NCBI GenBank assembly: GCA_003045895.1
Contig: PZPC01000060.1
Coordinates: 1-32,782, forward strand
Direction of reading: 5' to 3'
DNA length: 32,782 bases
From: Bacteroidota bacterium
GTDB taxonomy: Bacteria; Bacteroidota; Bacteroidia; Chitinophagales; Saprospiraceae
Shown: positions 6,857 to 15,836 of the stretch, piece by piece
Position numbering within the stretch: the first letter of the stretch is position 1
Layout of the letters: each line of letters starts with the position of its first letter
The notes under the pieces: generated by a model
Told to the model about the DNA's origin: nothing
Databases searched by the model: none
What the model saw: only the letters and a program-made list of their open reading frames with translations
Program-made: the position numbers and the translations under genes

Positions 6857-7945
6857 TTATGCGATTTGATCGTAAAAAGCCAGATAGGCCTCCATCGCCC
6901 GCTGTAGCGAAAAACTTCTTGGCGGGCGATGGAGCCATTCTTTTCGAAAAGCGTGCTCTAGACTTATCCCCATTCCTTTTACCGACTGTTCCGTCATTTG
7001 CACGTAGTGGCCATGTACGACCTCGGCCAATGCTCCCCTTCCGGAAGAAATAAGGGGTACGCCTATCGCCATCGCTTCCACCGCCACGAAGCAAAACCCT
7101 TCGCTGTACGAAGGAATGGCAACGGCGCTGGCCTTACGCACCAGCTTATAGAGTTCATCAACGGTTAATTCGTGCCATAATTCCACACTTCCTGCGGGGC
7201 ACCACTGCTCGATAAGCTGCTGAATGGTCTGGTATAAACGCTCCGGATACTGGGGTATTACCAACTGCAATTTGCTTTCCGGGTGGTGTTTCACAAAAGC
7301 GCCCCAGGCAGGAATCAGCAAATCCAGTCCTTTGGAAACCCCCAGGCGACCAAAGTACAGCACGGTAAATTTTTCGGGTGCCTCCCATTGGTAATTCTCA
7401 AACGCAGCATAGTCAATACCATTATAAATAAGTTGGATCTTATCTTCCTGGACACCACTCGCCATCAGGGCTTGCTTCGTGGCTTCAGACACCGCTACAT
7501 AGTAGTTAAAAGGCAAACGGGTAATCAACTGTTCGAAGGAATAATAGAGCCAGCGTTGGGCTTTGGTCAGGAAAGGAAGTTCGAACCACAATTTCCCCCA
7601 CACTTCGTGAAAAGTCAGGATAGTAGGCTTGCGGTACAGGCGGCCGATAAGCCAAGCTGGCAGCGCCGCATTGTAAGTTGTGGTGTGGATAAAATCCACC
7701 TGGCGGGCCAAAACCACTAATCGCGGCAAGCTAAATAGAGTGAACAAAAAGCGGTTGAAGCACTGCACCCGTTCGACGTGTACCCCACCAATCACTTCCT
7801 GGGCGGACAGTTCTTTTCTGAATCGGGTAGTAAGAACCCTGACTTCGTCGCCACGTGCGGCTAACCCTTCGGCCAACTGTTTAAACAATTTCTCGGCACC
7901 GCCTAAATAGGGATGGTAATGCTCCAGTACGAAGAGAATCTTCAT
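6857..7945 (-). CDS. Glycosyltransferase family 4
   Basis: A 362-aa GT-B-fold glycosyltransferase. The N-terminal acceptor domain begins with LEHYHPYLGGAE, typical of GT4 enzymes. The donor domain contains LYFGRLGVSKGLDLLI and the EX7E motif, with Glu282 and Glu290 in SEGFCFVAVEAM. It would transfer a sugar from a nucleotide-sugar to a lipid-linked or glycan acceptor at the inner-membrane face. It is last in a four-gene minus-strand operon, and its ATG overlaps the DUF2304 stop by 4 nt. The operon content suggests surface glycan or glycolipid assembly; donor and acceptor are unknown. Confidence 0.92.
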   Translation of the reverse strand: MKILFVLEHYHPYLGGAEKLFKQLAEGLAARGDEVRVLTTRFRKELSAQEVIGGVHVERVQCFNRFLFTLFSLPRLVVLARQVDFIHTTTYNAALPAWLIGRLYRKPTILTFHEVWGKLWFELPFLTKAQRWLYYSFEQLITRLPFNYYVAVSEATKQALMASGVQEDKIQLIYNGIDYAAFENYQWEAPEKFTVLYFGRLGVSKGLDLLIPAWGAFVKHHPESKLQLVIPQYPERLYQTIQQLIEQWCPAGSVELWHELTVDELYKLVRKASAVAIPSYSEGFCFVAVEAMAIGVPLISSGRGALAEVVHGHYVQMTEQSVKGMGISLEHAFRKEWLHRPPRSFSLQRAMEAYLAFYDQIA

Positions 7946-8295
7946 GAGGGGGCCTGCGCTTTTTCGAAACGGTCGAGCGCCAACTGTCGGTTCAGTTCGG
8001 TAATGGCCCTGCGCTGGGCCACTTGCAGGCGGTAGATGCGGTATTGGAAATAGAACAATATACCCAGGCCGAGGAAAAGTACGGCATTGGTATTGCTTTT
8101 AAACCCGAATAGGGCTGCCACAAAGTTGGAGATTTCGTCGGGGAAAACCGCCAACAAAGCTACCCCAATCCAGAGCAATCCACTGAACAAGGCTTCGCCC
8201 AGGTTGAGCCTTCCCCGGCGGTAGCGCAACCCCTGGTTGGCCATAAACAGCAGGGCTACGAGGGGAACAACTACTTGAAAAAAGCGAATTTCCAT
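7942..8295 (-). CDS. DUF2304 family small membrane protein
   Basis: A 117-aa protein with three hydrophobic helices (about residues 5-20, 35-50 and 68-85) separated by short basic loops, then a charged C-terminal helix. The size, the RRGRLNLGEALFSGLLWIG stretch and the NAVLFLGLGILFYFQ stretch fit DUF2304. Genes of that family very often sit beside dolichol-phosphate-mannosyltransferase-like GT2 genes, as here, and the product probably works with the GT2 at the membrane. It starts 33 nt after the GT2 stop and overlaps the GT4 gene by 4 nt. Confidence 0.8.
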   Translation of the reverse strand: MEIRFFQVVVPLVALLFMANQGLRYRRGRLNLGEALFSGLLWIGVALLAVFPDEISNFVAALFGFKSNTNAVLFLGLGILFYFQYRIYRLQVAQRRAITELNRQLALDRFEKAQAPS

Positions 8296-8328
8296 ATCTT
8301 TTCAATTTATAATAAGGCGTACTTCTTC

Positions 8329-9015
8329 TTATTTAAAAATCAGCTTCCACAGGAAATGAAACGCCGTCAGGAGACCCACCTGGAAGTCCTGCCCCTTGCT
8401 GACGGAATAGTCGGTGTAGCGAACCCGAATAGGGGTTTCGGCAACCTTCAGCTTGGCGCGTTCTGCCAGAATGATCATTTCGCTGCAGTAGCTGAAATCG
8501 TCCTGCAACAAATCCAGGGCAGCAATGGCGCGCTGGTTGAGCAACCGAAATCCCGACTGGGTATCGGTATAATGGTGGGTACAAAAGGAATTGGTCAGGA
8601 TGTTGGCTGCCGTATTAAAAAACCGGCGCAAATAGGGAATTTGATTTTGGGTGCCAGCAAATCGACTGCCAATGACAAGGTCTGCCTGTTGTGCTTGCAT
8701 GGTGGTGATCAGGCCTTCCAGATCCTCGGGGAAGTGTTGGCCATCGGAATCCATAAAAGCGAGGTAGGGCCAACCGTATTTACGGGCCAGGGAAATCCCC
8801 GTTTGGCACGCAGCTCCTGCCCCCCGATTCAGAGGATGCCGAACAACTTGCTCACCCATTGCCAGCACCTTTGCCGCAGTACCATCGGTACTTCCATCGT
8901 CAATAACCACAATACGAAAATTACCTACCTGTCGAATGTCGCGAATGACCTGCTCAATGATACGCGCTTCGTTAAAAGCCGGAAGAATAAGTGTTATCGG
9001 TAGCCTTTCGGGCAT
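8329..9015 (-). CDS. Glycosyltransferase family 2 (polyprenyl-phosphate sugar synthase-like)
   Basis: A GT-A-fold transferase of about 228 aa, with PAFNEARIIEQVI at the start, IDDGSTDGT for nucleotide binding, and a metal-binding DSD (about residues 89-91) in FMDSDGQHFPEDL. The layout is that of dolichol/polyprenyl-phosphate mannose synthases without membrane anchors. Likely role: making a polyprenyl-phosphate sugar that a GT-C membrane enzyme uses. The 1014-aa protein encoded upstream is a candidate partner, and DUF2304 downstream a likely helper. The ATG at 9015 was preferred over an in-frame GTG at 9024; it sits 11 nt after the upstream stop. Confidence 0.88.
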   Translation of the reverse strand: MPERLPITLILPAFNEARIIEQVIRDIRQVGNFRIVVIDDGSTDGTAAKVLAMGEQVVRHPLNRGAGAACQTGISLARKYGWPYLAFMDSDGQHFPEDLEGLITTMQAQQADLVIGSRFAGTQNQIPYLRRFFNTAANILTNSFCTHHYTDTQSGFRLLNQRAIAALDLLQDDFSYCSEMIILAERAKLKVAETPIRVRYTDYSVSKGQDFQVGLLTAFHFLWKLIFK

Positions 9016-9026
9016 GGGCTCCACGG

Positions 9027-12000
9027 TTAATTGATTTTGAACAAGGCAATCCGGCCAGGATATATCGTCTTACCCGCCAGTTCGGGTTTCGCCGCAGCGA
9101 GCTGCCCATTTGGCAACCGGACCGGTTGGGTATTGGGGGCTTCTACGTAGTTGTCCGTAGCTACCAAGGTGACCTGCTGGGGATTCTGGTAGATCAGTTC
9201 TAAAAACTTTTGGCACTTCTTGCGCAAAGTTTGCTCGGGCGTTTGGTCCAGGGTAGGCGAATTGATGTCATAAAGCAAATAACGGAAGCCATTGGCTTTG
9301 AGCACCTGAAAGAAATCGTTTTCATTGCGCAGGTAACGAATCATTTCGGCAAAACGTCCCAACTGATTGTCTTCGAAAACCCGCTGGTCATTGTGGTCAA
9401 TGTGGAATTGCAGATAGCTGTTGACCCGGAATACCTTGGCCTGTTGGTCTGCATTAATCGTTTGGGCAATTTGCTGCACCGTAGGATCAAAGGCGCGCAA
9501 AGTTTTGGCGTAATTGCTATCCATCCGGGAAACGTATTCGATCATGGGCCAGTTAAACAGGATATTAGGAGGTTGCTGGGCGTTGGAAGAGCTGAAGAGG
9601 ATGACTATATTCAAGCCAATTTGCATCATGATAACCCCACCAAAAGCAACGCTACTCCATTTCTCCCACAACTTTCCAAAGAGTAGCTCGGGTTGTTGGA
9701 AATAATAAATTAAGAAGACGGGTAAAAGGACCCACAGGGGCATGGCATACCAGGTGATGGCATTGCCAAGGAGTAACCAGTACCAGCCAAACGCCAGGCA
9801 GAAGGCCCCCAGCCCGACCAATTCGGCGGGCCACTGACGGGTTCGGTGTCGCAGGATGCGGGGTATTACTAACAGCATACCGAGCAACAAGGGGAAATAC
9901 ACCAGCGGCGGGAGCTCGCTTAAACTTTTCCAAACTGGGGCTAAACTTCCGCCTATGAGCAGGAAAGGTTGTTCGCAAGCGTCGAGGAGTTGAAGCCAAA
10001 AATCTTGGCTGCTGGCCGACAGGGCTGACAAATTCCCCTGATTGGCCGCATGGCGGGCGGCAATATGTGCCGCCGTATCCGGCGCTTCGGTAAGCGACCA
10101 GAAACAAAGAGCCAGGTAAAAGACACCACCAATGGCTACTAATCCGTTGGTCAGTAATGTGCGAAGTTTGTTTCCGCTGCCAAAAGTCAGGAATAACAAG
10201 GGCAATAGAGCCAGCAGGAAAAAGCCAGTCTCCTGGTGGCGGAGGCCCTTCACATTGGTATTGAGAGCCAGATCGAAGGGAATGCTCAAATAGCGGTTGA
10301 TCCCCTTTTCGTAACCGATGTACCGTTGTAGTTCCTCCCGTTTGGAGTCGCCAATCAAATTGTCATTATCCGCTACTGGTTCCTGCGGCACCGCTGATTC
10401 CGTGCTGGCTGGCGCCTGCTGCTGGGAGGTACGTTTTACGAAAGGCGCACGGCTGGGCGCTTCGTGGCGGGGTGCACGGTTGAAATGGAGGGAGAGCAAT
10501 TCTTTAGGAATTTCTAAAACGGGGGAAGTAGGTTTGCCGTAGAGGACATGGTCCACCGAAAAGGCAAAATTATGTTCGCTGAGGTGTTTAATCCCCCAGG
10601 GCATGAAGGAGAGTAGAAACCCTATACCAACCGCGGTAACAATTGACACGGCCGGGCGAAGCAGCGAACGATTGTTCCACCAAAGTACCGCTCCCAATAG
10701 TCCGCCGGTGACCACTAGCCCCAGCCCGATTAGCTGCGCGGCGGCTGGCGTGATTTCTAGATTGCCGAGCTCGTAAAACCCCGTCAGAAAAAGTAATCCT
10801 GTAACAAATAGGAGCCAGCTGCCAAAGAGCAAGTACCGACCCAGGTGAAAAAGATAAATGGCCAGAATGGCAATGACCAGAAAAAGGGCCGTGTATTTAA
10901 TGCTAAAAGAAAACCCCAACAACCACCCATTGAGTAAGATGGCCTGCCCGGCAGGCTGGCGCCACCAACTAACGGTCATCTGCTGCGCCCAGTCCAACTG
11001 ATGGTCTAAAGCCAATTGTAGGCAGGCCAGACTGATAAACAACAAGCCCAGGTCTACTTTCTCATCGATCATGGCTTGAAACCCAACAGCCGGTAAACCC
11101 GCCACCAACACAATAAGAAGCAGGGCGTATGCCGGGCGTAGCCACCGCCGGGAAATTTGGTACCCCATGAGCAACGCGGGCACGTACAACACATGGGAGA
11201 GTAATAAGCTAAAAGTAAGGCTTTGAAACAAAAGCTCCCCCCAGCTCATCACCACCGACCACCCAAATGCCTGTACCGCACCCGGGAGGGCGTTGGACTG
11301 AGCGGTCAGGTGAGCCAGATTGGCGTACAAAGCAGCTCCATCAAATCCGATGGGGAAGGCTTTTAAACTGGCCAGCCAGTACATGGCTGCTGTAACTAAT
11401 CCGGTCAGGGCCAGGGGCAATTCCCACCAGTGCGTGATCTTCCAGGTGTAGCGGGTAATTATCCATGCCTGCAGGTTTTGCCAGGTTTGCTTTCGTTGAT
11501 AATAGGTCGCACCTGCCAGTACAACCCCCAATAATGCACCGTACAGCACGTGCAGTAAACCCAGGATGGTACTCAGAAAGACCAACACACTCACCCCTAC
11601 GGCGATAGCCAGCAGCGGTGACTGGTAACGCTGGCCCAGGCGCTGCGTGACACTGGAACCGACGGCAGATAAGCCCAGACCCAGCACCAAGAGTGAGCAC
11701 AGGTACCAACAGCTATTCAACAAGAAAGCTAATATAGCTGGCCCGCTGGCGGTTAACTTCAACCCAATGGCATTCCTGAACATAACAAACATAAAAACGG
11801 CCAACAGCAGTACAATTGCCAGGATAAAAACACCGCGGATGCCAATCTGCCAGGATTTTTTTTGGGCCAACATGCGCGAACTTCCTACCCCTAATAATAC
11901 CAGGGCAACCAACAGCACCGTAAAGGGGATGGCGTAAGGGTGATCAGCCAACAACGCAATATATTGGGCATGGTTGCCCATGAAAAGAATCACTACCAGG

Positions 12001-12071
12001 AATAACCAAACGGCTATTCCAACCCCCGAAAAAAAGTGACCTGTTTTCAAAAACTTAGCAGCTGCCGTCAA
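9027..12071 (-). CDS. Large polytopic membrane protein, possible GT-C-type glycosyltransferase
   Basis: A 1014-aa protein with roughly twenty hydrophobic helices. They fill residues 10-475 and about 610-860, and are interrupted by a hydrophilic stretch (about 495-610) rich in Pro, Arg and Gln. A soluble C-terminal domain of about 140 residues ends YPGRIALFKIN. An Asp in a loop after an early helix (PIGFDGAALYANLAHLT) recalls the acidic loop motif of GT-C enzymes that use polyprenyl-phosphate sugars. No family signature is certain. The neighbouring GT2 and DUF2304 genes support a role in lipid-linked sugar transfer. The start is TTG at 12071: an in-frame stop lies upstream without any intervening ATG, and the next Met is inside the first helix. 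First gene of the operon. Confidence 0.75.
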   Translation of the reverse strand: MTAAAKFLKTGHFFSGVGIAVWLFLVVILFMGNHAQYIALLADHPYAIPFTVLLVALVLLGVGSSRMLAQKKSWQIGIRGVFILAIVLLLAVFMFVMFRNAIGLKLTASGPAILAFLLNSCWYLCSLLVLGLGLSAVGSSVTQRLGQRYQSPLLAIAVGVSVLVFLSTILGLLHVLYGALLGVVLAGATYYQRKQTWQNLQAWIITRYTWKITHWWELPLALTGLVTAAMYWLASLKAFPIGFDGAALYANLAHLTAQSNALPGAVQAFGWSVVMSWGELLFQSLTFSLLLSHVLYVPALLMGYQISRRWLRPAYALLLIVLVAGLPAVGFQAMIDEKVDLGLLFISLACLQLALDHQLDWAQQMTVSWWRQPAGQAILLNGWLLGFSFSIKYTALFLVIAILAIYLFHLGRYLLFGSWLLFVTGLLFLTGFYELGNLEITPAAAQLIGLGLVVTGGLLGAVLWWNNRSLLRPAVSIVTAVGIGFLLSFMPWGIKHLSEHNFAFSVDHVLYGKPTSPVLEIPKELLSLHFNRAPRHEAPSRAPFVKRTSQQQAPASTESAVPQEPVADNDNLIGDSKREELQRYIGYEKGINRYLSIPFDLALNTNVKGLRHQETGFFLLALLPLLFLTFGSGNKLRTLLTNGLVAIGGVFYLALCFWSLTEAPDTAAHIAARHAANQGNLSALSASSQDFWLQLLDACEQPFLLIGGSLAPVWKSLSELPPLVYFPLLLGMLLVIPRILRHRTRQWPAELVGLGAFCLAFGWYWLLLGNAITWYAMPLWVLLPVFLIYYFQQPELLFGKLWEKWSSVAFGGVIMMQIGLNIVILFSSSNAQQPPNILFNWPMIEYVSRMDSNYAKTLRAFDPTVQQIAQTINADQQAKVFRVNSYLQFHIDHNDQRVFEDNQLGRFAEMIRYLRNENDFFQVLKANGFRYLLYDINSPTLDQTPEQTLRKKCQKFLELIYQNPQQVTLVATDNYVEAPNTQPVRLPNGQLAAAKPELAGKTIYPGRIALFKIN

Positions 12072-12254
12072 GGTTATGTTATTTAGTTCGCCGAAAAAGC
12101 AAGGTAAAAAAAATGGAACAGTTCATCCGCTCTTGTTACAACCGGTACTCACCCCATGCTACTATTCGGTCATTATTTATTCTAAACTTGTTTTATTCTG
12201 AGCATCAGCCACGAAAAACACGTATTTTTTCGTTGTCGTTAAACACCAAAAGTA

Positions 12255-15200
12255 ATGCCTTTAGTGAAATATATGCTCAGTCTGTGCTGCCTTTGTGTTT
12301 TTTGCCTGAATTCCCTGGTGGCCCAACCCGACAGTACCCGCCCTGATTATGCTTTGCTGTGGGAAATATCCGGAAACGGATTAGCCCAACCTTCCTATGT
12401 ATTCGGATCCATGCACGTGCGCTACGAAGCCGTTTTCGAATTTCCGGATTCCTTGTTTATTTGCCTTAATGCCGTGGATGCTTTTGCCAACGAAGTTCAC
12501 CTGGATTCCGCCATGCAGCGAATTTTTCAGGTTTTTGTCGGCGGGGAAAAACTTCAGGTAGATTCGATTTACCAACAACTGGTTACCGAAAAATCAGAAA
12601 AAACCGACTCGCTGGATCGGCTGTTTGTGAAACAGCACAAGGAGCCATTCAATGTCCGTAAATTCCTGAAAGAACAAGGGCGCTTTGAAGACCTTACTGA
12701 ACGAGGACTTCGGTCTACCACGTTGGATGCCTGGCTGATGGAAATGGCTCGGGGCATGGGCAAAAAACTTTATGGACTGGAAAAAATTGATGACCACCTG
12801 TTCGAACCAACGCAGCAGTTGATCAATTCACGTAAAAACAACTTTTCCTTATTTGATAACCATTTAGATGACCTGTTGGAGTTGTACTACCAGGGTGATC
12901 TGTATCCAATTGATCTTTTTATCAGAACGGTTCCCGAGGCTTTTGGCCAACTCGCTTTGATTCCCCGCAATTACATTATGGTGAACAGTATGCGGAAAAT
13001 AATGCAAGACCAGCAATTATTCAGCGTGGTCGGTGCTGCACATTTACCGGGACCGGAAGGGGTATTGCAAATCCTGCGCAACGAAGGGTACAACGTACGC
13101 CGGGTCATGCCTACGTTCACGGGCTTGCGCGACCGCTTTAGCGTAACAGCCGCGCAACGACCCTGGCCCGTTTTTACGGCCGATCGGGCAGCTTTTTCTT
13201 TGGCTATGCCCTGGGGTATCCAGCATACCATGCGCAGTGGTTATTATGACAATTACTATTCCTTTGACATTGGTCGCGGTCTTACCTATCAGTTCGTTAC
13301 CGGTCCTTTGCTGCCCGGTGATTATACCTATTTCGAAGATAAATTCATGCTCAATGAAGGCTTTGTTGTCGAAAAAAAGGAACCATTTACGTTCCATGGG
13401 CTGGTAGGGCACCGCTACGAATTGATCAGCTATGGAAGTGACCAGCAGTATTGTCTGGGCTACACTTTTATTCGCAATCAGCAACTCTATTTCCTGAAAA
13501 TTGGAGCTTACGGAAAAGAGGTACTGGAGGACAATCCCGATGTATTGACCTTTTTGGAACGCTTTTCTGTTGCACCTCCACGCCCAGTCAGTTGGGAAAC
13601 AATAACGGACACCCTGGGCGGATTTAAGATCCGATTGCCCAGTACCTTCAGCTACTCCCTATCCGCAACCAATGCACTCGAATCCGGCGATCTACCCTAC
13701 GGTCCTATTCAACACATTTACCAGGCCGGATTTGAACCCGTAGCCGCTTCCGTATGGCTGCAATATTTTGACTCGGAGCCAGGGGCTGAACCGGTCAACA
13801 AACAGGCCCAATTGCAAACGGGCGTCGACTATTTGTCTGAGATTTACGGAATAGCGTTGCGCATTACCGACCGCAAATCTTATCTGGGGCTACCCTGTTG
13901 GGAGCTCGCCGGCACCTACCCCGATCAGCAATTAAATTTTATCGGCAAGGTGATCGCCCGCGGCAACCGGCTGTATTTATTGAGCCAGGTAGACCAGGAT
14001 AAAACACCCTATACTAAAAAATTCCTCCCTTCCTTCGAGATTTTACCAACCTACCCCAGCGGCCACTGGCAGCCTCAATCGCTAGCTAATGGCGAGGTTG
14101 AGATGTGGTTGCCAGCTATCCCGGTGCTTAACAATATTAATGCGCAGGACGATCAGACGGTACCCGAAAATTTCCACTACCAGGTCAAGGCTTTAGATCC
14201 TGCCGCAGGCGGAACCATACAAATTGATATTTTCGCTATGCCCGATCTTTTTGGGGTAGTAGACACGAGTTTGTTTTACGAGCAGGCTTTTCGGGATTTT
14301 ACCGGGCCCAAGGATGCTTTGCTCCAGGATAAAAGCATCCAACTGCCCTATCCCGCGCCGGCAAAAGGGCAGGAACGATATTTCTCCACCAACAACAGCG
14401 GCATTATTCAACGCATTCAGGTGTATGCACAAGGAGGCTATTGGGTTCGGAAAAAAGCCTATGGCACTGCTGATTATCTTCGATCAACCGGAATTGAGCA
14501 TTTTTTTGCTGGAGATCGCTGGCGGACTAAACCGGTCGCTCCTACCCTATTCAAAGCACCAGCAGTTCGCCTGTTGGCGGCCCTGAACAGTTCTGATACG
14601 CTAATCCTCAAAGCTGCACTCAAAGCGTTTGATCCGGTGCAGTCCTTTCATTCAACTGATCTACCCCAGTTGGGGCAACTGTTACGGAATAGCAGTCGGT
14701 TGACTACTGCGCTCGGTGACGAGCTTCGCCAACTCCTGATCCAATTGTTTTACCAGGCTGGCCCGCAGGGGTGGGAAAACCTAGCCGATTGTTATGCCCA
14801 ATCTGGTGACCGGCCGGTGCTGCGCCAAACCATCCTTCAACAATTAGGGCAGGAAAAAGAAAAAGAAGCTCATCAGCTGTTTTTCCGGCTTTTGCAAAGT
14901 GACCCTGCCTTTTCCCGCCAGGCCACCCCCGCTATTTTCGCTGGTTTTGACGGCCAGCCAACCTTGACGTTGGCCTACTGGGAAAACTGGAAGGCCCTCT
15001 GGGACAACGAGCAGGAACCTGCTTATTGCTGGGAATTGATCCGGCAGTTATTGGCAGACAAGGATTTGGATGCAAGCATGGTATTGGCCTACCAGCCGCA
15101 ATTGGTAGCACGTGGTGGTACCCGCCTGGAGGAAGTCCTCCAATCAGAAAATAGCCTTGAAGCGGAATATATTTTAGCGGTTTATGCCTTACTCCCTGCC

Positions 15201-15728
15201 AAACCTGATCTTTTAAACCAGACGCACGACTTCTTCGACCGGAGTCAGGTGAATCAAGCCAAGATTCAGGCGGCAAGTGTATTACTGGCCAACGAAGAAA
15301 GTATTCCTATAGCTGGCGTCAGAAAAATCATGCGGCAAGCTGATCTGGCCGTTCCCATGATTCGCCTACTAAATACTTACCAGCAGCTTCATCTCCTGCG
15401 CAAAAGAGAATACGACGAGGAAAACGTTGCGCGTTACCTGCTCATGGAAGAATTCTTGCTGGAAGAAAAAGAAGGTATAGAAAACATTACCCTCGAAAAC
15501 ACCCTTGATGTGCTGGTCAATGGAGCGACCAGGCGGGTCTATATATTCACCTTCGCCTTTGGTGGAGAACAGCATCACCTGGCCGTAGTTGGTTATTTTT
15601 CAACCGATCACCAGGACCGAACTTTTAGTGACGGAGGTTGGGTGAATTATACCCGCTACACCATCAATAGCAGACGCCGGATGCGCAAAGCAGAACAATT
15701 GGCAGCCGAGATGCTACCGGACAGGTAA
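12255..15728 (+). CDS. Secreted TraB/GumN-domain protein with long C-terminal extension
   Basis: A 1157-aa protein with a signal peptide (cleavage after LVAQ, about residue 24). Residues 30-285 are a TraB/GumN domain: ALLWEISGNGLAQPSYVFGSMH with GSMH at 51-54, the conserved acidic residue Glu80 in ANEVHLD, and the second GxxH at 260-263 in VVGAAHLPGPEGV. Tiki-type metalloproteases belong to this superfamily and use these residues. The remaining roughly 870 residues are not recognised. They appear to hold three beta-rich segments (each with a DTLGGFKIRLP-like opening) and then an alpha-helical region from about 770 on that looks like HEAT-type repeats. GumN proteins are usually about 300 aa, so this is a fusion. 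Monocistronic and divergent from the glycosyltransferase operon. Confidence 0.85.
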   Translation: MPLVKYMLSLCCLCVFCLNSLVAQPDSTRPDYALLWEISGNGLAQPSYVFGSMHVRYEAVFEFPDSLFICLNAVDAFANEVHLDSAMQRIFQVFVGGEKLQVDSIYQQLVTEKSEKTDSLDRLFVKQHKEPFNVRKFLKEQGRFEDLTERGLRSTTLDAWLMEMARGMGKKLYGLEKIDDHLFEPTQQLINSRKNNFSLFDNHLDDLLELYYQGDLYPIDLFIRTVPEAFGQLALIPRNYIMVNSMRKIMQDQQLFSVVGAAHLPGPEGVLQILRNEGYNVRRVMPTFTGLRDRFSVTAAQRPWPVFTADRAAFSLAMPWGIQHTMRSGYYDNYYSFDIGRGLTYQFVTGPLLPGDYTYFEDKFMLNEGFVVEKKEPFTFHGLVGHRYELISYGSDQQYCLGYTFIRNQQLYFLKIGAYGKEVLEDNPDVLTFLERFSVAPPRPVSWETITDTLGGFKIRLPSTFSYSLSATNALESGDLPYGPIQHIYQAGFEPVAASVWLQYFDSEPGAEPVNKQAQLQTGVDYLSEIYGIALRITDRKSYLGLPCWELAGTYPDQQLNFIGKVIARGNRLYLLSQVDQDKTPYTKKFLPSFEILPTYPSGHWQPQSLANGEVEMWLPAIPVLNNINAQDDQTVPENFHYQVKALDPAAGGTIQIDIFAMPDLFGVVDTSLFYEQAFRDFTGPKDALLQDKSIQLPYPAPAKGQERYFSTNNSGIIQRIQVYAQGGYWVRKKAYGTADYLRSTGIEHFFAGDRWRTKPVAPTLFKAPAVRLLAALNSSDTLILKAALKAFDPVQSFHSTDLPQLGQLLRNSSRLTTALGDELRQLLIQLFYQAGPQGWENLADCYAQSGDRPVLRQTILQQLGQEKEKEAHQLFFRLLQSDPAFSRQATPAIFAGFDGQPTLTLAYWENWKALWDNEQEPAYCWELIRQLLADKDLDASMVLAYQPQLVARGGTRLEEVLQSENSLEAEYILAVYALLPAKPDLLNQTHDFFDRSQVNQAKIQAASVLLANEESIPIAGVRKIMRQADLAVPMIRLLNTYQQLHLLRKREYDEENVARYLLMEEFLLEEKEGIENITLENTLDVLVNGATRRVYIFTFAFGGEQHHLAVVGYFSTDHQDRTFSDGGWVNYTRYTINSRRRMRKAEQLAAEMLPDR

Positions 15729-15750
15729 AAAGGCTGCCGCTTTAGTGGTT

Positions 15751-15810
15751 GGAAGGGGTAGCAGGTTATTTATACCCAGCCGAGCATGTTTTTCACCCAC
15801 TACCCTTTCC
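15751..15810. repeat. Inverted repeat between convergent genes
   Basis: GGAAGGGGTAG (15751-15761) faces CTACCCTTTCC (15800-15810), 10 of 11 positions complementary (a G-T wobble at the other), in the 108-bp gap between the GumN-fusion stop and the convergent PspA-like gene stop. The 38-nt loop is long for an intrinsic terminator. Possible bidirectional transcription end. Confidence 0.35.
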
Positions 15811-15836
15811 GGAAACAATGGCGGACAGGTTGAAAG

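Noticed and set aside
8275-9003. 242-aa plus-strand open frame
   Set aside because: It is fully antisense to the GT2 gene, whose motifs are clear; the antisense protein has no recognisable features.
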